From positions 1 to 11,305 of the forward strand of contig JAFDAT010000071.1 of assembly GCA_019313725.1 (NCBI GenBank): 11,305 nt of DNA. The letters are read 5' to 3'. This document shows, one piece after another, positions 6,070-11,305 of the stretch. The number at the start of each line of letters is the position of its first letter. Positions within the stretch are counted from its first letter, which is position 1. The notes under the pieces were generated by a model that saw nothing but the letters and a program-made list of their open reading frames with translations, was not told the origin of the DNA and ran no database searches. The position numbers were made by a program, and so were the translations under genes. The stretch comes from Deltaproteobacteria bacterium. Its GTDB lineage: Bacteria > Desulfobacterota > Desulfobacteria > Desulfobacterales > B30-G6.

Positions 6070-7434
6070 ATGCTGCTGATGTTCGCAAGCCTGTTGTTTA
6101 TCCCGGCGGTTTGTGCCGGCGAAGATCTGCAGCCGGACAGCGCGGTCCAGCCCTCGTCCAAAGGTGAGAATCCCCCCAAGACTTACCGCCCCTTTGCCGG
6201 AATGGACCGGGATGGGCGGATTCCCAAAAAGAATCTGCCGGATGACATCAAAAACCCCGGCCGCTGGCGCTACATCCCGGAGGGCAGGATAAAGCCGGGC
6301 AATGCCCTGGAACGACTCTTTGTGAGCAGTTTTATTACCCCCATCGTTTTTTACGAACAGGATGTGGGGGCCGGCGGCGGGGTCGCTTTGACAGACATCG
6401 ATTTCCGACAACAGAGAAGACGTGAATTTGCGGGTATTTTTCTCTCCTACACCACCGAAGGCCAGCAACGCTACTCCATGGTGTGGCAGCGCTTCCTCAA
6501 CCATCGCGAAATCGAGGGGGGCGGGATCGCATTTGAAGAAAGAAGCTTCATTCGCGGAGGCGCCGGATACGCCAAAACACTCACCCTCAGGTTTTTCGGT
6601 CTTGGGCCGGACTCCACCGCCGATGACGAAACCAGTTTCACGGACGAGGCTACCCATGCACGATTCCTCATCCAGCAGTCATTTCCCGAACCCGGCGACA
6701 AACTTGTATACCGGCTCAGTGTAAATGCCGCACACCACGATCTTTCAGAAGGTTATGTCAGCAATGTACCATCTGCGGATGAAGCGTACCCGGTCCTCTT
6801 CAACCTTGGTGATGATTATGATATCCTCAGCCTGAACGGCATGCTGCGGTATGACACGCGGGACAGCCAGCATTCCCCGTATAAAGGCGGGCTCATAGAA
6901 CTGAGCATCGACGGTGTTCCCCTGCAGAGCAACAACAGTGCGGCTGCCATCACCAGCCTGGAAGGAAATTGGACATTCAAAGTGCCCGGCATCTTCCATG
7001 ACAATGGTGATACCGGTGAAGAGCATCCGCCCACGGATGCCATCGCTCTGGGCGCCTTTGCAAATGCAACCCATGGCAAACTACCCTTCTGGGCCCTGCC
7101 TAGCTTAGGGGGTCGAAATACTTTGCGGGGATATATTCAGAATCGTTTCACGGACAGGGCCGCCTGGCACGCTAGCAGTGAATACCGTTTCTGGGTGGTG
7201 CCCCGCGGTTTCAGGATAACCGATACCATCAGAATCGAGAGAGTCGGGTTAGCATTTTTCTATGATATCGGCACAGTAAGCGATAGCCTCGAAGACTTTC
7301 GGACGGCCACCATCCACGACAGTTACGGCACGAGCCTCCGTTTCTCCCTGGAACGCACGGCGCTCTTCCGGGCCGACCTGGGTTTTTCAGACGAGGGTAT
7401 GAACTTTACCTTTGCCTATGGCCTCTCCTTCTAA
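6070..7434 (+). CDS. Omp85/BamA-TamA-type outer-membrane beta-barrel without POTRA domains
   Basis: This is a 454-residue predicted outer-membrane protein of the surface-antigen D15 family. A hydrophobic signal segment (1-14) ends at VCA|GED (about 14-19), a signal-peptidase-I type site. A proline-rich linker (about 20-80) follows, then strands with Omp85 hallmarks: FFGLGPDS (175-182), YDTRDSQHSPYKGG (261-274), the loop-6 motif LGGRNTLRGY (346-355), FYDIGTVSD (397-405) and a terminal Phe454. There is no room for POTRA repeats, so it is a barrel-only member, unlike BamA. The role in transport or assembly is unknown. The start is uncertain. ATG 6070 has no clear ribosome-binding site and gives a signal peptide with no N-terminal positive charge, while the in-frame codons just upstream encode LKRQTVALAR, which would complete a normal signal sequence. 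No ATG, GTG or TTG serves that longer form. Confidence 0.85.
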   Translation: MLLMFASLLFIPAVCAGEDLQPDSAVQPSSKGENPPKTYRPFAGMDRDGRIPKKNLPDDIKNPGRWRYIPEGRIKPGNALERLFVSSFITPIVFYEQDVGAGGGVALTDIDFRQQRRREFAGIFLSYTTEGQQRYSMVWQRFLNHREIEGGGIAFEERSFIRGGAGYAKTLTLRFFGLGPDSTADDETSFTDEATHARFLIQQSFPEPGDKLVYRLSVNAAHHDLSEGYVSNVPSADEAYPVLFNLGDDYDILSLNGMLRYDTRDSQHSPYKGGLIELSIDGVPLQSNNSAAAITSLEGNWTFKVPGIFHDNGDTGEEHPPTDAIALGAFANATHGKLPFWALPSLGGRNTLRGYIQNRFTDRAAWHASSEYRFWVVPRGFRITDTIRIERVGLAFFYDIGTVSDSLEDFRTATIHDSYGTSLRFSLERTALFRADLGFSDEGMNFTFAYGLSF

Positions 7435-7512
7435 TCCAGCCATATCATAAAAATTGACACCTAATAATCACCCTTGGTTCTTGGTAATGACATTCTTTTT
7501 TCGTCAGGGCAG

Positions 7513-7551
7513 TAATGATAACCAGTGATCTGCACTGATTATCATTATTTT
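7513..7551 (+). terminator. Rho-independent terminator-like hairpin after the Omp85-type gene
   Basis: TAATGATAACCAGTG (7513-7527) faces CACTGATTATCATTA (7533-7547). These are 15-bp arms with one mismatch around the loop ATCTG, followed by TTTT. It lies 78 bases after the plus-strand barrel gene and about 60 bases from the end of the convergent OYE gene, which is where a terminator is expected. The stem is AT-rich and the T run short, so termination may be incomplete. The arms also resemble AT-rich operator sequence; see findings. Confidence 0.6.
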
Positions 7552-7612
7552 CAAATCATTGTTGGAAACAAGTTTGCAGATATCACCTCTATTGACAAGG
7601 TAGAAAATGTCA

Positions 7613-8734
7613 TCACTGCTGGCGGTCATCATTCTTGCCTCTTTCCACAACACAGTAAATACCGCGGCCTAACCTGGCGGGGCCGAAGCACTGGTTGTCG
7701 GACAGGCATGCTGCTTTGGTGTGATCCCCTGACTTCCACCGGTTGACCAGACCCGGCTCCCGGATAAAAGGCCGGCTCATGGAAATGTAGTCAGCCGTAC
7801 CTTCAGATACAATGCGTTCGGCCACCTGCAGGGACCGGTTCCCGCCCACCAGGATCAGGGGAACGTCAACCTTTTTTCTGAACATGCCGGCTTCGGCCTG
7901 AAAATAAGCCTCCTTCTCCTCGGAATGAATGCCCATTCTGCTGGGACTCATCTTCGGACTGATAAAGAGCCCGCCGCTCACCTCAACGGCATCAATGCCG
8001 CCCTGGACCATCATTTCCCCCACTTTGACGGCATCCTCCAAGACCAGCCCGTTTTCAAAAAAATCCCCGCTGTTGATTTTCACCAGCACAGGATAGTCAT
8101 CCCCCACACGGTTGCGTAAAGCCTCCAGCACCATGCAAAGCACCCTGGCCCGGTTTTCGATATCACCGCCAAACCTATCCTGGCGCTGGTTGTAAATAGG
8201 CGAGAGGAATTGACTCAGCAGATAACCGTGAGCCGCATGAATCTGAACCCCGTCAAACCCCGACTTGCGGGCACGCTCTGCGGCGGCGGCAAACGCTTCG
8301 ACGATACCCAGAATCTCTCCCTCTTCCAGCGCCCTGCGGGGCGCTTTGGCAAGGCCCTCCACCGCAGATGGGGCCAGCGGCACCTGACCCGTCAGCTTTC
8401 CGGCCGCATGAAACCCGGCGTGCGCCAGTTGGGCCACGATCCTGCCCCCGTTGTGGTGTACCGCAGCTGTCAACTCGGCAAGGCCCGGAATAAGATTGTC
8501 GTCATAAATCCCAAGCTGCCAGGGTCCGGCCTGCCCTGCCCTGCTCACGTAGGCATGGCTGCTGATTATCAGTCCCACGCCGCCCCGGGCCAGTTCAGCA
8601 TTCAGGTTGACCAGGTCGGGAGTAACCGTGCCCTCATCACTGGCCATGCCTTCCCACGTCGCCGACCGGACAAAACGGTTGGCCAGGGTCATTCCGTTGA
8701 TCTGTGTTGTTTCGAACAGTTTGCCTGTGTTCAT
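7613..8734 (-). CDS. Old Yellow Enzyme family NADH:flavin oxidoreductase
   Basis: This is a single-domain TIM-barrel FMN enzyme of 373 residues that reduces activated C=C bonds, such as enones or enoyl-CoA-like substrates, with NAD(P)H. Features in order: N-terminal LFETTQINGMTLANRFVRSATWEG (6-29) with Thr26 where YqjM-type enzymes carry a regulatory Cys; AQLAHAG (101-107); the active-site pair His166/His169 in HAAHGYLLSQFLSP; the family signature YNQRQDRFGGDIENR (181-195); and FMN phosphate loops LVGGNR (295-300) and ISMSRPFIREP (317-327). The C-terminus carries CLSDNQC (343-349) and Cys361, a reduced form of the CxxCNxC iron-sulfur motif of 2,4-dienoyl-CoA reductase relatives. There is no C-terminal FAD/NAD domain. 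The ribosome-binding site AGAGGA precedes the ATG at 8734. The gene lies downstream of the NMO-like and 4Fe-4S genes. The substrate is unknown. Confidence 0.92.
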   Translation of the reverse strand: MNTGKLFETTQINGMTLANRFVRSATWEGMASDEGTVTPDLVNLNAELARGGVGLIISSHAYVSRAGQAGPWQLGIYDDNLIPGLAELTAAVHHNGGRIVAQLAHAGFHAAGKLTGQVPLAPSAVEGLAKAPRRALEEGEILGIVEAFAAAAERARKSGFDGVQIHAAHGYLLSQFLSPIYNQRQDRFGGDIENRARVLCMVLEALRNRVGDDYPVLVKINSGDFFENGLVLEDAVKVGEMMVQGGIDAVEVSGGLFISPKMSPSRMGIHSEEKEAYFQAEAGMFRKKVDVPLILVGGNRSLQVAERIVSEGTADYISMSRPFIREPGLVNRWKSGDHTKAACLSDNQCFGPARLGRGIYCVVERGKNDDRQQ

Positions 8735-9077
8735 GAAATAGTCCTCTGTTTAGTTTCAGTTCAATGACGCTTCATTCGAAGCAATGCCATGTTTTTTTCA
8801 GGGCTGAAGCCCTGGCCTACATTGGCAACCCTCTTATTATTCATAGATTATTTCGACCGACAACATGCACGGTCATGTAGCGCAGGGATTTATCCCTGCT
8901 GAAGTAGGCTCGGACTTTTATCCGAAGAGCATGAAAATTTTAAATTTCTAAAATAATGTGTTTGAAGATATAGATCTTATCCCCAAAAGCCCACTCCCCA
9001 ATGCAATTTCATATTTTCCACTTTTCGTGTTTTCGTGATTAATTTTTTACGATCATGCAAGTGTCAAGGTATAGACC
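8735..9077. other. 343-bp spacer between the NMO-like and OYE genes
   Basis: No gene is visible. It contains the leader of the OYE gene with a small hairpin GCTTC-ATTC-GAAGC (8769-8782), repeat copy B (8799-8940), an AT-rich stretch, and a perfect tandem TTTTCGTG TTTTCGTG (9022-9037). A weak hairpin AAGGT-ATAG-ACCTT (9066-9079) overlaps the stop of the NMO-like gene but has no T run. I see no confident promoter for the OYE gene. Confidence 0.65.
8799..8940. repeat. Palindromic intergenic repeat element, copy B (REP/BIME-like)
   Basis: This is the same modular element as at 1969-2072. It has CAGGGCTGAAGCCCTG (8799-8814), CTACAT (8817-8822), GCAGGGATTTATCCCTGC (8882-8899) and the end GCATGAAAATTT (8929-8940). 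The interior is 67 bases against 33 in copy A and unrelated in sequence. CTACAT can pair with ATGTAG (8875-8880), giving a large hairpin across the insert. A further hairpin TCGGA-CTTTTA-TCCGA lies between the second palindrome and the end. Orientation is the same as copy A, and both lie between co-directional minus-strand genes. Confidence 0.85.
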
Positions 9078-10055
9078 TTAAGACGAAACCACCTGCGTAA
9101 ATTTTTCGCGGATAATCTGCTCCGCGTCAGTCATGATACGGTCCAGCAGTTCCCTGCAGGTGGGGATGTCCCGAACAAAACCCATGGTTTGGCCGGCCGC
9201 CAGAATCCCTTTGTCCATTTGTCCCTGCTCAAGCATCTCCTTGCCCACCAGCCCGGATACAAAAGGAGCGATATCCGCAATTTGAGTGTTGCCCCGGCTT
9301 TCGATTGCCAGCACTTCATCCACCACGGGGTTGTGCATGACCCGCTCCGTATTTCTGAGCGTCCGCATGATCAGACGCGTATCGCGTTCATTGTGGTCCA
9401 CGAGCGCCTGTTTCACGTTGGGGTGTACCGGGGCCTCCCGGGTGGCCACGAAACGCGTCCCCATGTTGATCCCATCCGCACCCAGGCCCAGTGCGCCCAC
9501 CAGTCCACGGCCGTCCCCCAGGCCTCCCGAGGCAATGATCGGCAAACTGATGGCATCCCGGGTCAACGGCACCAGGATCATCGTGGTCACATCGTCCTCT
9601 CCCGGATGACCGGCGGCCTCGAATCCGTCGATGCTGACCGCATCGCAGCCGACCTTCTCGGCTTTGACGGCATGCCGCACAGAGGTACATTTGTGCACCA
9701 CCTTGATGCCGGCTGATTTGATCTGCTCCATGTAGGGCTCCGGGTTCCTTCCGGCCGTTTCTATGAATTGAACGCCTTCATCCACACAAACCTGGATGTA
9801 CGCCGGGTAGTCCGGCGGCCGCATCGTCGGCAGGAAAGTGAGGTTGACGCCAAAGGGCTTGTCGGTCAATTCACGGCATTTTTTGATCTCAGCCCGAAAA
9901 TCTTCCGGGTCCGGAAAGGTAAGTGCCGTCATGAAGCCGATCCCGCCTGCATTGCCCACGGCGGAAGCCAGTTCCGAACGTGCTATCCACATGAGTCCCC
10001 CCTGAACGATGGGACGCTCAATTCCGAAAAATTCGGTAATGCGTGTTTTAATCAT
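9078..10055 (-). CDS. Nitronate monooxygenase / FabK-like FMN flavoprotein
   Basis: This 325-residue TIM-barrel flavoprotein belongs to the NMO (2-nitropropane dioxygenase) family. Visible are the N-terminal FGIERPIVQGGLMWIA (10-25) and AVGNAGGIGFM (32-42) FMN elements; VNLTF (70-74); the family's DGFEAAGHPG (143-152) with His150 at the catalytic position; the phosphate loop ASGGLGDGRG (175-184); and GINMGTRFVAT (195-205). In anaerobes such proteins are unlikely to act as oxygenases on nitronates. FabK-like enoyl reduction or another flavin reaction is as plausible, and the electron-rich neighbours fit a reductive role. The start is ATG 10055, which has GGAGG 7 nt upstream. The frame can be opened from a TTG at 10076, but that codon precedes the Shine-Dalgarno sequence. 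A 17-codon ORF overlaps this start. Confidence 0.9.
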   Translation of the reverse strand: MIKTRITEFFGIERPIVQGGLMWIARSELASAVGNAGGIGFMTALTFPDPEDFRAEIKKCRELTDKPFGVNLTFLPTMRPPDYPAYIQVCVDEGVQFIETAGRNPEPYMEQIKSAGIKVVHKCTSVRHAVKAEKVGCDAVSIDGFEAAGHPGEDDVTTMILVPLTRDAISLPIIASGGLGDGRGLVGALGLGADGINMGTRFVATREAPVHPNVKQALVDHNERDTRLIMRTLRNTERVMHNPVVDEVLAIESRGNTQIADIAPFVSGLVGKEMLEQGQMDKGILAAGQTMGFVRDIPTCRELLDRIMTDAEQIIREKFTQVVSS

Positions 10056-10101
10056 GGTGACACCTCCGTTGTTCAATCGTGAACGATAAGAAATTTTCCA
10101 T
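10048..10101 (-). CDS. Possible 17-residue leader peptide overlapping the NMO-like gene start
   Basis: A strong AGGAGG (10118-10113) on the minus strand is followed 11 nt later by ATG at 10101, opening MENFLSFTIEQRRCHHD and stopping at TAA 10050-10048. The stop lies 8 nt inside the next gene, whose own ribosome-binding site (10067-10061) sits within the little ORF. This is the arrangement seen in translational coupling or a regulatory leader peptide. The peptide resembles nothing I know. The spacing of 11 nt is longer than ideal, so translation is uncertain. Confidence 0.35.
   Translation of the reverse strand: MENFLSFTIEQRRCHHD
10061..10067 (-). promoter_or_regulatory. Ribosome-binding site deciding the NMO-like gene start
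   Basis: GGAGGTG on the minus strand lies 5 nt (7 nt counted from GGAGG) before ATG 10055. A start at TTG 10076 would lie upstream of this site, so 10055 is preferred. Confidence 0.7.
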
Positions 10102-10179
10102 ATGCTACGTTGCCTCCTATAATTAGACTATGCTTTTTTAATTCAACAATCCATTACCAAATGAAATGACCCATATGGA

Positions 10180-11304
10180 TCAACACCGCAGCAGCGGTTC
10201 CCCTTTCTTCCGGTCGATCATGAAACGCATGCCGTAGTCACGCACATCCTCAGGCGGGTCCGAAATCGCTTCTTTGCGCACCAGGGTCAACGACCCGGTG
10301 GGGCACTTGTGAACACAAACGCCGCAACCGATGCACGCGTCCTGCGCTAGTGCAGCGGCCTTTTTGAATTTATTGCCGGCCTTCTGCGAAAACTTCAATT
10401 GCAGGGCATCCATGGGGCAGCGCTTCACACAGAGACCGCAGGCCTTGCAGGTCTCTGCCTCCACGCGCACCGCATAATTCGAAACATCCAGACTCTTGTG
10501 GTGCCCCAGTTTGTGGTAGGCTTCCATCCACAGACAACAGCAGCTGCAGCAATTGCAGATCGTGTCCGGCTTTTCCTGCCAATTGGAAATACCGTGCACC
10601 AGTCCGGCATCAGCCGAATCCTTTAGTATCTTTTCGGTCTCCTCCCGCGTGATTTCGCGCCCCATACCATGGTCGACAACGTAGTGGCCCAGTTCATCGA
10701 AGTGCAGACACACGCCCAGGGGCTTGTCGCAGTCGTTCCCGCCTTCGTCCAGTGTTTGGCGCTGACGGCAGGGGCAGGCCGACACCGTGAAATAGTCGAC
10801 GTTGTCCAGCACCTTGACCACGTCTTCGTAAGGCAGGATTCTGCGGGTGTCATCGATGGTTGCATGGATGGGCAGCGCACGCAGACCCTTGGCATGGATG
10901 GGCGCGTACTGTTCATAGAACCCGTCATGATAGTACTTGTTGACCAATGGGGCGGAATCTTGGCTGGTCTCATCGTCCGTCCCGGGCCAGAACGTGCTCC
11001 GGAAAAAAACGAAGTAGGAATCGTTGAGCCGATAGCGTACCGACATTCCCCGTTTGATTTCATACATGAGCCCCCGCCGGCACATCTTCTTTAACTGCGG
11101 TTTAAGGGCCAACACCGCCACACCCTTGAGATTTGCCAGGTCTTCCAGCGAAGTCGCCGAATGGGGGACACCGGTCAGGAATGCCGCCTCTTCAGCAGTA
11201 TACCGGGCTTTCATCAGGGGCATCAAATGCTCGGATTCCGTCAACCCCCACCATGTCCTGCCCAGCCAAGCGACAAATTTTTGATAAATTTCTTCATCTG
11301 TCAT
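10180..11304 (-). CDS. Cysteine-rich 4Fe-4S protein: winged-helix-like N-terminus, CxC/CNCCSCCC core, two-cluster ferredoxin C-terminus
   Basis: The 374 residues show three parts. Residues about 32-95 look like a winged-helix fold, with helices around TAEEAAFLTGV and LKPQLKKMCRRGL, then a KRGMSVRYRL wing. The middle holds unusual cysteines: CPC (177-179), C192, C199 (GVCLHF) and the cluster CNCCSCCC (250-257). The C-terminus is a 2[4Fe-4S] ferredoxin with CKACGLCVKRCP (286-297) and CIGCGVCVHKCP (324-335), spaced CxxCxxCxxxCP, and a final Cys374. No signal peptide or membrane segment is evident, so it is cytoplasmic. It is probably an electron carrier feeding flavoenzymes such as the two encoded downstream. 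The winged helix could bind DNA or a partner protein. The ATG at 11304 is one base from the window edge, so its ribosome-binding site is not visible and a longer N-terminus is possible. Confidence 0.85.
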   Translation of the reverse strand: MTDEEIYQKFVAWLGRTWWGLTESEHLMPLMKARYTAEEAAFLTGVPHSATSLEDLANLKGVAVLALKPQLKKMCRRGLMYEIKRGMSVRYRLNDSYFVFFRSTFWPGTDDETSQDSAPLVNKYYHDGFYEQYAPIHAKGLRALPIHATIDDTRRILPYEDVVKVLDNVDYFTVSACPCRQRQTLDEGGNDCDKPLGVCLHFDELGHYVVDHGMGREITREETEKILKDSADAGLVHGISNWQEKPDTICNCCSCCCLWMEAYHKLGHHKSLDVSNYAVRVEAETCKACGLCVKRCPMDALQLKFSQKAGNKFKKAAALAQDACIGCGVCVHKCPTGSLTLVRKEAISDPPEDVRDYGMRFMIDRKKGEPLLRC

Positions 11305-11305
11305 C

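Noticed and set aside
5899..6657. Minus-strand open frame (252 codons) opposite the ABM and Omp85 genes
   Set aside because: It spans the junction of two well-supported plus-strand genes and shows no protein-like motifs.
9022..9037. Tandem TTTTCGTG x2
   Set aside because: Only two short units in AT-rich sequence; too little to call a functional repeat.
9066..9079. Hairpin at the NMO-like stop codon as a terminator
   Set aside because: The stem is only 5 bp and no T run follows on the minus strand.
10121..10160. Sigma-70 promoter for the NMO-like gene (TTGTTG ... TAATTA)
   Set aside because: The -10 match is weak, and a start site placed from it would fall on or after the AGGAGG, removing the leader ORF's ribosome-binding site.

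Overview
This window looks like a chromosomal piece from an anaerobic, acid-degrading bacterium, most likely a sulfate-reducing member of the Desulfobacterota (Desulfobacterales type). That assignment is an inference. It rests on moderately GC-rich genes, several beta-oxidation-type CoA enzymes, an oxygen-sensitive 4-hydroxybutyryl-CoA dehydratase (AbfD) family gene, a cysteine-rich ferredoxin-like protein, an Old Yellow Enzyme and an NMO-type flavoprotein, plus AT-richer spacers carrying palindromic repeats. No rRNA, tRNA, CRISPR array, integrase or transposase was seen.

Layout. The left part (1-5476) is entirely on the minus strand. In transcription order it holds an AbfD-family gene interrupted by one in-frame TGA (5476-4028), a ~600-residue acyl-CoA dehydrogenase (3961-2144), a 406-bp spacer with a hexamer tract and repeat copy A, an acyl-CoA synthetase (1737-70), and the first 59 bases of a probable enoyl-CoA hydratase running off the left edge. 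A two-gene plus-strand unit follows, divergent from the AbfD gene: a 98-residue ABM/YgiN-like protein (5717-6013) and an Omp85-type outer-membrane barrel (6070-7434), closed by a strong hairpin with a short T run. The right part is again on the minus strand: a 4Fe-4S protein with a winged-helix-like N-terminus (11304-10180), an NMO/FabK-like flavoprotein (10055-9078) preceded by a possible 17-codon leader ORF, a 343-bp spacer with repeat copy B, and an OYE-family oxidoreductase (8734-7613).

How the parts may work together (inference). The ligase, AbfD, acyl-CoA dehydrogenase and crotonase set would suit activation and breakdown of a 4-hydroxy or short/medium-chain acid: acid to acyl-CoA, dehydration or isomerisation to an enoyl-CoA, then beta-oxidation. 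The OYE, NMO-like protein and ferredoxin protein form a separate flavin/iron-sulfur redox set whose substrate cannot be read from sequence. The AbfD gene appears broken as it stands. Its TGA separates the cluster-binding residues from the C-terminal catalytic glutamate, and the spacing between two cluster ligands is one residue shorter than in the characterised clostridial enzyme.

The most interesting signals are the interrupted AbfD gene, the two modular copies of a palindromic intergenic element (1969-2072 and 8799-8940), the cysteine-dense 4Fe-4S protein, and the small leader ORF in front of the NMO gene. I found no clear new defence or mobile system.
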